Of a DNA stretch of 64,000 nt, positions 9,130 to 19,109 are shown piece by piece (within the stretch, counting starts at the first letter, position 1; every line of letters starts with the position of its first letter). Source of the stretch: Roseomonas gilardii (GTDB taxonomy: Bacteria; Pseudomonadota; Alphaproteobacteria; Acetobacterales; Acetobacteraceae); contig NZ_CP015583.1 of NCBI RefSeq assembly GCF_001941945.1, positions 1,626,001-1,690,000 of the forward strand, read 5' to 3'. The notes under the pieces are model-generated. The model did no database searches. It saw only the letters and a list, made by a program, of their open reading frames with translations, and had not been told where the DNA came from. The position numbers and the translations under genes are program-made.

Positions 9130-10068
9130 TCAGGCGGAAACCGGCGTCAGCACCGGCTGCCCGGAGAAATGGGCCCGCAGGTTGTCGATCACCAGCCGCA
9201 CCGTCGCCAGCACCGCCTCGGGCGAGCGGCCCGCGATATGCGGCGTCAGGATCACGTTCTCCAGGCGGGTCAGCCGGGCAGGAATGTCGTCCGGCTCGCC
9301 CTCCACCACGTCGAGGCCCGCCCCGGCGATGCGCTCCTGCTCCAGCGCCTCGATCAGCGCCCCGGTATCCACCACGCTGCCGCGCGCGATATTCACCAGG
9401 AAGCCCCCCGGCCCGAGCGCCCGCAGCACCGCCGCATCCACGAGATGGCGCGTCTCCGCCCCGCCCGGCGCGGCCACCACCAGGAAGTCGCACCAGGACG
9501 CCAGGGCGCCGAGGTCCGGCTCGTGCCGGAAGGGAGAGCCCTCGCGCGGCCTGCGGCTGTGATAGGCGACCTCCATCCCGAAGCCGCCGGCGCCCCGCTC
9601 GGCGATGCGCTGCCCGATATGGCCCAGGCCGAGCAGCCCCAGCCGCTTGCCGCTGACCGAGGGCCGCAACTGCCTCGCCCCCGCCCATTCCCCGCGCCGC
9701 GCGGCGGCATCAGCCTGCACCACGCCGCGCACGGTGGCCAGCAGCAGCATCATCGCATGGTCCGCGACCGCCACGTCGTTGGTGCCCGCGCCATTGGTGA
9801 CGGTGATGCCGCGCGCCGAGGCGGCGGCGAGGTCGATCTTCTCATAGCCGGCGCCCAGGGCGCAGACGATCTCCAGCGCGGGCAGGGCGGCGATCTGCGC
9901 GGCGGAGAAGCCGCTGGAGCCGTTGGTCAGCACGGCGCGGATCTCCGCGGCGCGGCTCCCGGGCATCCGGTCCGGACCGGCGGCGGGCAGGGGCTCGAAG
10001 CCCGCATCCCGCAACCGCGCCTGGTTCTCGGGCGCGACGTCGATGGCGAGCAGGAGGGGAATGGTCAA
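9130..10068 (-). CDS. D-2-hydroxyacid dehydrogenase (hydroxypyruvate/glyoxylate reductase type)
   Basis: A 312-residue NAD(P)-dependent oxidoreductase of the D-isomer-specific 2-hydroxyacid dehydrogenase family. The Rossmann loop GLGHIGQRIA is present, as are the substrate Arg in NIARGSVVDT, the Glu in VVEGEPD and the catalytic His in LTPHIAG. The short N-terminal domain and ALGAGYEKID segment are closest to hydroxypyruvate or glyoxylate reductases. It could reduce a 2-oxo acid made by the neighbouring amidohydrolase, but this is only positional inference. Confidence 0.87.
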   Translation of the reverse strand: MTIPLLLAIDVAPENQARLRDAGFEPLPAAGPDRMPGSRAAEIRAVLTNGSSGFSAAQIAALPALEIVCALGAGYEKIDLAAASARGITVTNGAGTNDVAVADHAMMLLLATVRGVVQADAAARRGEWAGARQLRPSVSGKRLGLLGLGHIGQRIAERGAGGFGMEVAYHSRRPREGSPFRHEPDLGALASWCDFLVVAAPGGAETRHLVDAAVLRALGPGGFLVNIARGSVVDTGALIEALEQERIAGAGLDVVEGEPDDIPARLTRLENVILTPHIAGRSPEAVLATVRLVIDNLRAHFSGQPVLTPVSA

Positions 10069-10158
10069 TGGCGGCTCCGCGGCTCAGGGGGCATGTCCCG
10101 GCACCCGCCATCCTAGGCCGACCCGGCGCGGCCGGGCATGACGTCTTGCGGCGCTGCC

Positions 10159-11486
<1,328 letters not shown>

Positions 11487-11490
<4 letters not shown>

Positions 11491-13475
11491 GCGGCTTGCT
11501 CCAGGGTGATCACGAAAAGGCTCCCCTCCGGGCCAGGAGGGGACTCCGCCTCCAGCGTGCCGCCGAAATCGCTCACGATGTCCCGGCAGATCACGAGCCC
11601 CAGCCCCAGCCCCTCCGATTTCGTGGTGGTGAAGGGCATGAACAAGGACCGACGGACCTCCGGCGCCAGCCCCGGCCCGTTATCCGAGACGGCGATGCGG
11701 ATGCGGGGCGGGATCTGGCCCGGCACGGGCCGCGCCACCACCCCGATGCGCCCGCTCGGCCGCCCCTCCGGTTGCCCCTCCGGTTGCCCCTCCGGTTGCC
11801 CCTCCGGTTGCCCCTCTGGCCGCCCGGCCAGCGCCTCCACCGCATTCTGGATGAGGTTCACCAGCACCTGTTCCAGCCGCACCCGCTCGGCCCGCACCGC
11901 CAGCCCCTCCGGCACATCCACCGTCACGGCGATGGCATCCTGCCGCAGCCGGTAGCCGAGCAGGAGCAGCGCCCCCGCCACCGCCTCCGCCACGGGAACG
12001 GCCTCCAGCTCGCCGCCCGCGCGCCGGGCGAAGCCGCGCAAGCCCCCTGTGATGGCACCGATCCGCTCCGTCAGCCCGGCGATGGTGCCGAGCCCCCGCC
12101 GCGCCGAGGCGGCGTCGCCCCGCTCCAGGAACAGGCTCGCATTGTCGGCGAAGGAGCGGATCGCCGCCACCGGCTGGTTGATCTCATGCGCCACGCTGGC
12201 GGTGATCTGCCCCAGGATGGCGAGCTTGTTGGCCTGCACCAGATCGTCCCGCAGCCGGTGGATGGCGGCCTCGGCGCGCTGCCGCTCCTCGCCCTCCGCC
12301 CGCAGGCTGGCATTGGCCCGCTCCAGTTCGGCGGTGCGGAGGCGGACCTCGGCCTCCAGCTCCTCCCGCTGCCGCCGCTGCCGCGCCATGTCCAGCCCCA
12401 GGCGCCGCCGCCGCCGAAGCGTCAGCCAGGCGAGGAGCAGCGCCAGCAGCCCCGCCAGCAGCGTCAGCAGCCGCGCCGCGGCGGTGGCCAGCTCCACGGG
12501 CACGCGGGTCGGCGTCAGCAGGTGCAGGGTCCAGCCCGTGCTGGGCACCGGAACGCGGGTGAGGAGGAAGCTCTCCGGCGCGGCACCGGGCAGGCGCAGG
12601 CGGACGGGGTCCTCCGCCGGCGCCGCGTCATCCGGCAGCGGCAGCGGCTCCAGCGGCGCGTCGCCGAACTGCAGGCTCTCGCGGATGCGCTGTCGCTCCT
12701 CCTCGGACAGCGGCGCGATGGCATGGAAGCGCCAGCCCGGCTCGCTGGTGACCAGCACGATCCCCGCCCGGTCCGTGACCAGCACGGGCTGGTGCAGCGG
12801 CCGCCAGCCCTCCTCCACGCCCTCGAACAGCGTCTTCACCACGATCACGCCCAAGGCCGCGGAGCCGGCCCCGCCGGGGGAGGGCGGCACGTCGATCCGG
12901 CGGCCGAGATAGAGGCCCGGCTGGTGGCTGGCCGTGCCCAGGGCGAAATGCTCCGCCGAGCCCTGTTCCATCGACAGCCGGGCATAGGGGCGGAAGCTGT
13001 AGTCATTGCCGACGAAGCTGTCCTCCTGCCGCCAGTTGCTGGCGGCCAGCGTCACGCCCTCCGCGTCGAGCGCGTAGATCACCCCGGCCCCGGTGCTCCG
13101 GCTCAGCGATTCCAGCTTGATGTCCAGCGCGTGCAGCAGCGCGGCATCGCGGGTCTCCAGGGCCCGGCGCAGGTCCGGATCGCTCGCCAGCACCACCGGC
13201 AGGCTGCGCTGCTTGTCGATCTCGCTGCGCAGCAGGGCCACGCGCAGTTCCGCCTCGGCCCGCGCGCTGGTCCGCAGGTCGGACAGGGCGATATGCGTCG
13301 CGAGCCCGTCGGCCGCCCGGTCCAGCAGGAGCAGCAGCAGCAGCGGCAGCACCAGCCAGGCGGCGCGGCGCCAACGGGAAACCCGGCGGGACGCCTGACG
13401 CGGAATCCGGCGGAATCGCCACCGCGAGCCGGGCCGCGAGGGCTGCCGCGCCGGGCCGGAAAGAGCCTCGGTCAT
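11487..13475 (-). CDS. dctB: C4-dicarboxylate sensor histidine kinase
   Basis: Membrane sensor kinase, 662 residues: cytoplasmic basic N-terminus, transmembrane segment near 39-51, periplasmic double-PAS sensor region (about 55-310), second transmembrane segment near 318-340, coiled coil, HisKA domain with His430 in [10 protein letters not shown], then HATPase_c with N box [11 protein letters not shown]1 DNGPGL and G2 GLGLGL. It should sense succinate, fumarate or malate and phosphorylate DctD. Odd feature: four repeats of Glu-Gly-Gln-Pro lie between the N and G1 boxes, encoded by a 12-bp tandem repeat. ATG at 13475 is used; a TTG directly before it is unlikely. Confidence 0.9.
11758..11817. 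repeat. 12-bp tandem repeat inside dctB
   Basis: GGTTGCCCCTCC is repeated four times (11770-11817, last copy with one change), with a diverged copy, GGCCGCCCCTCC, at 11758-11769. Because 12 is a multiple of 3, gain or loss of copies keeps frame and only changes the number of Glu-Gly-Gln-Pro units in the ATPase domain loop. Confidence 0.9.
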
Positions 13476-13488
13476 CAACGGAAGGCCT

Positions 13489-13536
13489 GTGCGGAAATCC
13501 GCACTACCGGGTCCGGCACTGTGTGGCGATCCGCAT
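13489..13536 (+). promoter_or_regulatory. Probable DctD upstream activating sites (two dyads)
   Basis: Site 1 (13489-13504) is a perfect inverted repeat, GTGCGGA-AA-TCCGCAC. Site 2 (13521-13536, GTGTGGCGATCCGCAT) is a degenerate version of it. Their centres are 32 bp apart, about three helical turns, and lie about 100-140 bp upstream of the sigma-54 promoter. This fits the tandem enhancer layout known for DctD at rhizobial dctA. Binding is inferred. Confidence 0.6.
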
Positions 13537-13622
13537 CCACCCCGCGCCGATGCCGCGATGCAGCATGAAATATCTTATAGAAGATGAAGGGCTTAGCATT
13601 CCTCGTCCCTCCGCACGCCCGC

Positions 13623-13638
13623 TGGCACGCCCTTTGCC
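13623..13638 (+). promoter_or_regulatory. Sigma-54 (-24/-12) promoter of dctA
   Basis: TGGCAC-GCCCT-TTGCC matches the RpoN consensus TGGCAC-N5-TTGCW, with the invariant GG and GC exactly ten bases apart. Transcription would start near 13650, leaving a leader of roughly 80 bases before the dctA ATG. Confidence 0.85.
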
Positions 13639-13732
13639 CTTGGCCTCCTGAACGCCGGCATCCGGCGTGACGTCGGAAACCGGAACGCCGCATCCCGCAG
13701 AGGCGGCGGCGCAGCACAGGGGCGAGCATCCA

Positions 13733-15070
13733 ATGGCCATCATCCAACCCACCGCCGTGGCGGTGCCACGCAAGCCGAAGAAGCTCTACCAGCAACTCTA
13801 CGTGCAGGTGCTCTTCGCGATCACCGTCGGCATCCTGCTCGGCCATTACTACCCGTCCTTCGCCCAGGAGATGAAGCCGCTGGGCGACGCCTTCATCAAG
13901 CTGGTGAAGATGATCATCGCCCCCGTGATCTTCCTGACCGTGGTGACCGGCATCGCCGGCATGCGCGACATGGGCAAGGTCGGGCGCGTCGCCGGCAAGG
14001 CGATGCTCTACTTCGTCACCTTCTCCACCCTGGCGCTGATCATCGGCATGATCGTGGCCAACGTGATCCGTCCGGGCGCGGGGCTGAACATCGACCCGGC
14101 CTCGCTCGATCCCAGGGCCGTGGCCGGCTACGCCGCCAAGGCGCATGAGACGAGCATCACCGGCTTCCTGATGAACATCATCCCGAGCACGCCGGTCAGC
14201 GCCTTCGAGTCCGGCGACATCCTGCAGGTGCTGTTCTTCTCCGTGCTGCTCGGCATCGCGCTCTCCCTGGTGGGGGAGAAGGCCGATCCGCTGATGAACG
14301 TGCTGAACTCGCTCTCCGCCGGCGTCTTCAAGCTGGTGGCGATCCTGATGAAGGCCGCGCCCATCGGTGCCTTCGGCGCCATGGCCTTCACCATCGGCCG
14401 CTACGGCATCGGCTCCATCGCCAACCTGGCGCTGCTGATCGCCACCTTCTACCTGACCTCGATCCTCTTCGTGCTGGTCGTGCTGGGCGCGGTGGCGAAG
14501 TACAACGGCTTCTCCATCCTGGCGCTGATCCGCTACATCAAGGAGGAACTGCTGCTGGTGCTGGGCACCTCCTCCTCCGAGGCGGCGCTGCCCGCCCTGA
14601 TGGAGAAGATGGAGAAGGCCGGCTGCGCCAAGTCCGTGGTCGGGTTGGTGGTGCCGACGGGCTATTCCTTCAACCTCGACGGCACGAACATCTACATGAC
14701 CATGGCGGCGCTCTTCATCGCGCAGGCCGTGGGGATCGACCTCAGCATCTGGGACCAGATCCTGCTCCTGCTGGTCGCCATGCTGTCCTCCAAGGGCGCG
14801 GCCGGCATCACCGGCGCGGGCTTCATCACCCTGGCGGCCACGCTCTCCGTGGTGCCCTCCGTACCGGTGGCCGGCATGGCGCTCATCCTGGGCATCGACC
14901 GCTTCATGTCCGAGTGCCGCGCGCTGACCAACTTCGTCGGCAACGCGGTGGCCACGGTGGTGGTCGCCCGCTGGGAGGGTGAGCTGGACCGCGAGAAGCT
15001 GAACGCCGCCCTGTCCGGCCAGGCCGAGGAGAAGGTGGTCCTCGCCGCCCCGGTCCCGGCCGCCGAGTAA
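13733..15070 (+). CDS. dctA: C4-dicarboxylate:cation symporter
   Basis: Inner-membrane uptake carrier for succinate, fumarate and malate of the DAACS (SLC1-like) family, 445 residues, usual length. Seen: hydrophobic segments throughout, [19 protein letters not shown] (TM3 region), the serine-rich re-entrant loop [17 protein letters not shown], and the signature [16 protein letters not shown], with [15 protein letters not shown] near the end. The ATG at 13733 (MAIIQP) is preferred to an in-frame start about 22 codons earlier. It is divergent from dctBD and preceded by a sigma-54 promoter. A strong hairpin follows. Confidence 0.95.
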   Translation: MAIIQPTAVAVPRKPKKLYQQLYVQVLFAITVGILLGHYYPSFAQEMKPLGDAFIKLVKMIIAPVIFLTVVTGIAGMRDMGKVGRVAGKAMLYFVTFSTLALIIGMIVANVIRPGAGLNIDPASLDPRAVAGYAAKAHETSITGFLMNIIPSTPVSAFESGDILQVLFFSVLLGIALSLVGEKADPLMNVLNSLSAGVFKLVAILMKAAPIGAFGAMAFTIGRYGIGSIANLALLIATFYLTSILFVLVVLGAVAKYNGFSILALIRYIKEELLLVLGTSSSEAALPALMEKMEKAGCAKSVVGLVVPTGYSFNLDGTNIYMTMAALFIAQAVGIDLSIWDQILLLLVAMLSSKGAAGITGAGFITLAATLSVVPSVPVAGMALILGIDRFMSECRALTNFVGNAVATVVVARWEGELDREKLNAALSGQAEEKVVLAAPVPAAE

Positions 15071-15102
15071 CGGCCGGGCCGCATCCGGCTCCGGAGGAAT
15101 GG

Positions 15103-15130
15103 AACGGGGCGCCCGCCAGGGCGCCCCGTT
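15103..15130. terminator. Strong hairpin terminator between dctA and the MDR gene
   Basis: AACGGGGCGCCC and GGGCGCCCCGTT are a perfect 12-bp inverted repeat with a GCCA loop, followed on the plus strand by TTTCC... after the stem. It lies between the convergent stops at 15070 and 15145 and can act in both directions. Confidence 0.8.
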
Positions 15131-15144
15131 TCCGTCTGGCGCCC

Positions 15145-16140
15145 TCAGTCCAGCGCCACCACCAGCTTGCCGAAATTCTTCCCCGCCAGCAGCCCGGCAA
15201 AGGCCCCGGGCGCCTCGCGCAGCCCGTGCACGACATCCTCGCGGTACTTCAGCGCCCCCTCGCGCAGCCAGCGCGCCCCGGTCTCGCGCCAGACGGGGAA
15301 CTGCCGGGGATGGTCGCCCACGATGAAGCCGCGGATGCTGAGCTTGTTCCGCACCGCGCTCATCAGGTTCGGGCCGGGAGCGGGGGAGCCGTCATTGTAC
15401 TCCGCGACCATGCCGCACATGGCCACGCGCCCGAAGGGGTTCAGCAGCGGCCAGACCGCCCGCTGCACGGCCCCGCCGACATTCTCGAAATACACGTCGA
15501 TCCCGCGCGGACAGGCTTCCGCCAGGGCGGCGGGGAAACCATCCCCCCGGTGATCGACGCAGGCATCGAAGCCGAGCTCGTCCCGCACATAGGCGCATTT
15601 CTCCGCGCCCCCGGCGATGCCCACGACCCGCGCGCCCATATGCTTCGCGATCTGCCCGGCCACCGCGCCCACCGCGCCGGAGGCCGCCGCGACCACGAAG
15701 GTCTCGCCCGGCCTGACCGGCGCGATCTCGGTGCAGCCGACCCAGGCCGTGGTGCCGGGCATGCCCAGCACGCCGAGATAGGCGGAAGGCGGAGCGGCCT
15801 CCGCATCCACCGGCGTCAACAGGTGCGGCGGCACGGAGCAGTAATGCTGCCAACCCCTGCCGCCCAGCACCCAGGTGCCGGGCTCGAAGCCGGGGCCGGA
15901 CACGACCTGTCCGACGCTCTGCCCCTCCATCACCGCGCCGAGCGCGACGGGCGGGGCATAGGACTTCGTGTCGTTCATCCGCCCGCGCATATAGGGGTCG
16001 AGCGACAGGAACCGGTTCCGCACCAGCACCTCGCCCGGGGCAGGCTGCGGCACCGGCGCTTCCTCATAGACCAGGTGCTCGCCGGTCGGGGTCCCGGTGG
16101 GCCGCTTGGCCAGCCGGATCATCGGGTTCGTCTCGGGCAT
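15145..16140 (-). CDS. NADP-dependent oxidoreductase, MDR superfamily (CurA/leukotriene B4 dehydrogenase type)
   Basis: A 331-residue zinc-free medium-chain reductase of the group that reduces the double bond of alpha,beta-unsaturated carbonyls. Seen: GEVLVRNRFLSLDPYMRGRM near the start, AYLGVLGMPGTTAWVG, the nucleotide loop AASGAVGAVAGQIAKHMGAR and the segment DVYFENVGG. All are typical of prostaglandin reductase/CurA/YncB proteins. The ATG giving MPETNP is used because it precedes the first conserved strand by a normal distance. No operon partners; it converges on dctA and is divergent from mobB. Confidence 0.87.
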   Translation of the reverse strand: MPETNPMIRLAKRPTGTPTGEHLVYEEAPVPQPAPGEVLVRNRFLSLDPYMRGRMNDTKSYAPPVALGAVMEGQSVGQVVSGPGFEPGTWVLGGRGWQHYCSVPPHLLTPVDAEAAPPSAYLGVLGMPGTTAWVGCTEIAPVRPGETFVVAAASGAVGAVAGQIAKHMGARVVGIAGGAEKCAYVRDELGFDACVDHRGDGFPAALAEACPRGIDVYFENVGGAVQRAVWPLLNPFGRVAMCGMVAEYNDGSPAPGPNLMSAVRNKLSIRGFIVGDHPRQFPVWRETGARWLREGALKYREDVVHGLREAPGAFAGLLAGKNFGKLVVALD

Positions 16141-16344
16141 GAGGCGCGCACACTCCATTGTGTCTTTGGAACCGGGTCCGCCCGATTGCGGGACCATCCG
16201 GCCCTGGCGGCAAGATGGGGCCGCCCGCCCCGGGGATGGAGGGGGGGGCGGAGCGGGCGGGGCATGCTTTCGGCCCGGCCCGACATCGGCTAGCGATGCT
16301 GGCCCGCCGACAGGACGAGGTCGGCAACAGGACGGAACACAGGC

Positions 16345-16857
16345 ATGAGCGGACCCAGGCGAATCATCGGGCTGGCCGGCTGGAGCGGCGCCGGCAAGAC
16401 CACGCTGCTGACCCGCCTGATCCCCTGCCTGAACGCGCGCGGCGTCTCCGTCTCGACACTCAAGCACGCGCATCACGATTTCGACGTGGACCAGCCGGGC
16501 AAGGACAGCCACAGCCACCGGATGGCCGGGGCGCAGCAGGTGCTGGTCTCCTCCGCCCGCCGCTGGGCACTGATGACCGAGCTGCGCGACGCGCCGGAGC
16601 CGGACCTGGCCTTCCTCCTGTCCCGCCTCTCGCCGGTCGATCTCGTGGTGGTCGAGGGCTTCAAGCGCGACCGCCACCCGAAGCTGGAGGTCTTCCGCGC
16701 CGCCAACAACCGCCCCTGGCTGCATCCGGAGGACCCGGCCATCCGCGCCGTGGCCGCCGACACGCCACCCCCGGGCGGCCTCCCCCATGCCGGCCTTGAC
16801 GAGATCGAGCGCCTGGCCGACCTCGTGCTGGAATTCGCCGCCCCTTGGCCCGGCTGA
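16345..16857 (+). CDS. mobB: Molybdopterin-guanine dinucleotide biosynthesis adaptor protein MobB
   Basis: A 170-residue P-loop GTPase that supports MobA in attaching GMP to molybdopterin. Walker A is GWSGAGKTT at residues 12-20; the family segments TLKHAHHDFDVDQPGKDSH and VVVEGFKRDRHPKLEVFR are both present. The next gene, moeA, starts on a TTG 13 bases before the mobB stop, so they form one operon. mobA itself lies 1.6 kb away on the opposite strand. Confidence 0.92.
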   Translation: MSGPRRIIGLAGWSGAGKTTLLTRLIPCLNARGVSVSTLKHAHHDFDVDQPGKDSHSHRMAGAQQVLVSSARRWALMTELRDAPEPDLAFLLSRLSPVDLVVVEGFKRDRHPKLEVFRAANNRPWLHPEDPAIRAVAADTPPPGGLPHAGLDEIERLADLVLEFAAPWPG

Positions 16858-18089
16858 GCAACGACTGCTTCGCCGCTGCCGACGGCGCGCTGACCCTGGC
16901 ACAAGCCGAGGCGCTGATCGCCCGCCTGCCGCCCCCGGCGGGCGGGGGCGGGACCGTGCCGCTGCTGGCCGCACGCGGGCGGGTACTGGCCGAGGACATC
17001 GCAGCCCCCATCGACCTGCCTCCCTTCGGCAACAGCGCCATGGACGGCTATGCCTTCGCCCGGGCCGATCTGGGGGGGGAAGGCGGCTGGCTGCCATTGG
17101 CCGGCCGCGTCGCGGCGGGCGATGCGGCAGCCCCCCTGCCACCGGGCCATGCCATCCGCATCCTGACCGGCGCACCCCTGCCGCCCGGCGCGGACACGGT
17201 GATGATCCAGGAGGACGCCAGGGCCGAGCCCGGCCGGGTCTTCCTGCCGCCGGGCCTGCCGCCCGGCGCCAATATCCGCCACGCCGGAGAGGACCTGCCG
17301 GCGGGCGCCCTGGCACTGCCGAAGGGCCGGCTGGTCGCGCCCCCCGAGATCGCCCTGGCGGCCGCGCTCGGCCTGACAACCCTGCCCGTGACGCGCCGCC
17401 CGCGCCTGGGCGTCTTCAGCACGGGCAGCGAACTGGTCGCGCCCGGCGGGCGGCTCGGCCCGGCGCAGGCGCATGACAGCAACCGCTTCATGCTGCTGTC
17501 CCTGCTGGCGAACCTGCCGGTGGAGGCGGTGGATCTCGGCCTGCTCCCCGACCGGCGCGGAGAAACCGAGGCGGCCCTGCGCGACGCTGCGCTCTCGCAT
17601 GACATGTTACTGACATCCGGCGGCGTGAGCGCAGGCGAGGAGGACCATGTCCGCCGCGCCATCGAAACGGTGGGAAGCCTCGTCTTCTGGCGCCTCGCGG
17701 TGAAGCCGGGGCGTCCCCTGGCGATGGGGGTGGTGGAGGGCTGCCCCGTTCTGGGCCTGCCGGGCAACCCGGTCGCGGCGCTGCTCGGCTTCCTGCACCT
17801 CGCGCGTCCCCTGGCCCTGCATCTGGCCGGCGCCGCACCGAGGCCGCTGCCGCGCTTCGAGCTGCGTGCCGGCTTCAGCCACCGCAAGCTGCCGGGGCGG
17901 CGCGAATACCTGCGCGTGGCGGTGGAGGCGGGCCCGGACGGTCCCGTGGCCCGCAAACTGGGCCGGGGCGGGGCGGGACAGATCGCCTCGCTGCTGCAAA
18001 GCGACGCCTTCGCCGAACTGCCGGAAGACAGGGGCGATGTCGCCCCGGGCGACCGCATCCTGGTTCTGCCCTTCGCCGGACTGTTCTGA
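16845..18089 (+). CDS. moeA: Molybdopterin molybdenumtransferase MoeA
   Basis: Inserts molybdate into adenylylated molybdopterin to form the molybdenum cofactor. The 414-residue product shows the four-domain MoeA order: LPPFGNSAMDGYA near the start, RILTGAPLPPGADTVMIQED, GVFSTGSEL, the substrate region AHDSNRFML, LTSGGVSAGEEDHV, KPGRPLAMG and LGLPGNPVAAL, and a C-terminal beta barrel. The TTG start overlaps mobB by 13 bases; no better in-frame ATG precedes the conserved region. Confidence 0.93.
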   Translation: MARLSNDCFAAADGALTLAQAEALIARLPPPAGGGGTVPLLAARGRVLAEDIAAPIDLPPFGNSAMDGYAFARADLGGEGGWLPLAGRVAAGDAAAPLPPGHAIRILTGAPLPPGADTVMIQEDARAEPGRVFLPPGLPPGANIRHAGEDLPAGALALPKGRLVAPPEIALAAALGLTTLPVTRRPRLGVFSTGSELVAPGGRLGPAQAHDSNRFMLLSLLANLPVEAVDLGLLPDRRGETEAALRDAALSHDMLLTSGGVSAGEEDHVRRAIETVGSLVFWRLAVKPGRPLAMGVVEGCPVLGLPGNPVAALLGFLHLARPLALHLAGAAPRPLPRFELRAGFSHRKLPGRREYLRVAVEAGPDGPVARKLGRGGAGQIASLLQSDAFAELPEDRGDVAPGDRILVLPFAGLF

Positions 18090-18496
18090 TCCGCACCACG
18101 GAACGCACTGGGCCATGAAGCATCCCTTGCTTCTCCGCCCGCGCCCCGCTATAGGAATAAAATCAACACCAGGCTTCGCCCGGCCGACAGCGCTGGCTCC
18201 CAGTGCCACGGATGGCCGGACGTCCACGCACCTCCCGCACCGGTGACATCAGCCCCCGAGGCGCGGGCTCAACAGCACCCATCCGACACGCAGAGCGAAG
18301 CCCTGACCCCCCCGTCCAGGCAAATAAAGGACTAAAACGCTAAAACGCTAAAACGCTAAAACGTTAAAACGGTGCCGACGAAAGGCCCCTGCCTCCGGCC
18401 AACCCCCGAGAACCCCGCCGGGGCCTCATGCACCCGAGAGCCCCCACCCACGGGCCGGCGCGGCCCGCCATTCGGAGGCCCGTCCCGGGACCGCCT
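18090..18496. other. 407-bp gap between convergent moeA and mobA
   Basis: No open frame with coding character and no convincing terminator hairpin. Composition is less GC-rich than the surroundings near 18320-18375, where a five-copy octamer repeat sits. Otherwise I see nothing recognisable. Confidence 0.5.
18332..18371. repeat. Five tandem copies of an AT-rich 8-bp repeat
   Basis: CTAAAACG is repeated exactly at 18332, 18340, 18348 and 18356, with a fifth copy TTAAAACG at 18364-18371. It is the most AT-rich stretch of the neighbourhood, in the gap between moeA and mobA. It has no dyad symmetry. It could be a slippage-prone microsatellite or iteron-like binding sites. Confidence 0.9.
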
Positions 18497-19105
18497 TCAC
18501 CCCGTAAGGCGCCGCTCGGCCTCAGCCAGTTCCTGCGGCGTATTGGCATTGAAGAACGGATCGCGGTCCCCCGCCTCCCAGACGGCCATGGCGCATCCCC
18601 GGCGCGCGGCCCAGGCCGCTACCCGCCTTTCCCCGGCCAGCAGCCCGGCCCGCAACTCGTCCCTTAGCGCAACGGGCCAGAGCGCGACCGGCGGATGGGG
18701 GTCCGGACCGGTCGCCGCGCAGGCGATAGGGGCGCCTGCGGCCTCGCGCGCCGCATGCAGGCGCGCGACCAGATCGGGCGGCGCGAAGGGATTGTCGCCC
18801 GGCAGAGAAACCAGCCAGGGCAGGTCCGGACGGTGTTCCGCCACCCAGTCCATACCCGCCAGGACACCGGCCAATGGCCCGGGGAAATCCGGCACCCCAT
18901 CCGCCGCCACGGGCAGGCCCCAGGCGCCGAAGCGCGCCGGATCGCCGTTCGCATTCAGCAGGCAGGCCGCGACCTGGGGGCGGAGGGAGGCCAGCACATG
19001 GTCCAGCATGGTCCGCCCGCCGAGCGGCAGCAGCACCTTGTCGCCGCCGCCCATCCGCCGCGCCAGCCCGCCCGCCAGCACGAGCCCCGCCGTGTCACCC
19101 CGCAT
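18497..19105 (-). CDS. mobA: Molybdenum cofactor guanylyltransferase
   Basis: Transfers GMP from GTP to molybdenum cofactor to give the guanine dinucleotide form used by DMSO-reductase-family enzymes. The 202-residue nucleotidyltransferase has the signature loop LVLAGGLARRMGGGDK at 8-23, PLGGRTMLDHV, the metal-binding segment PGDNPF, and the C-terminal FFNANTPQEL. It begins only 4 bases after the stop of the NCS2 permease on the same strand, so it may be the last gene of that transcription unit, although its function pairs it with mobB-moeA. Confidence 0.92.
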   Translation of the reverse strand: MRGDTAGLVLAGGLARRMGGGDKVLLPLGGRTMLDHVLASLRPQVAACLLNANGDPARFGAWGLPVAADGVPDFPGPLAGVLAGMDWVAEHRPDLPWLVSLPGDNPFAPPDLVARLHAAREAAGAPIACAATGPDPHPPVALWPVALRDELRAGLLAGERRVAAWAARRGCAMAVWEAGDRDPFFNANTPQELAEAERRLTG

Positions 19106-19109
19106 GATC

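Noticed and set aside
11758..11817. Short regular repeats as a CRISPR array
   Set aside because: Units are 12 bp with no spacers, in frame within dctB; a coding minisatellite explains them.
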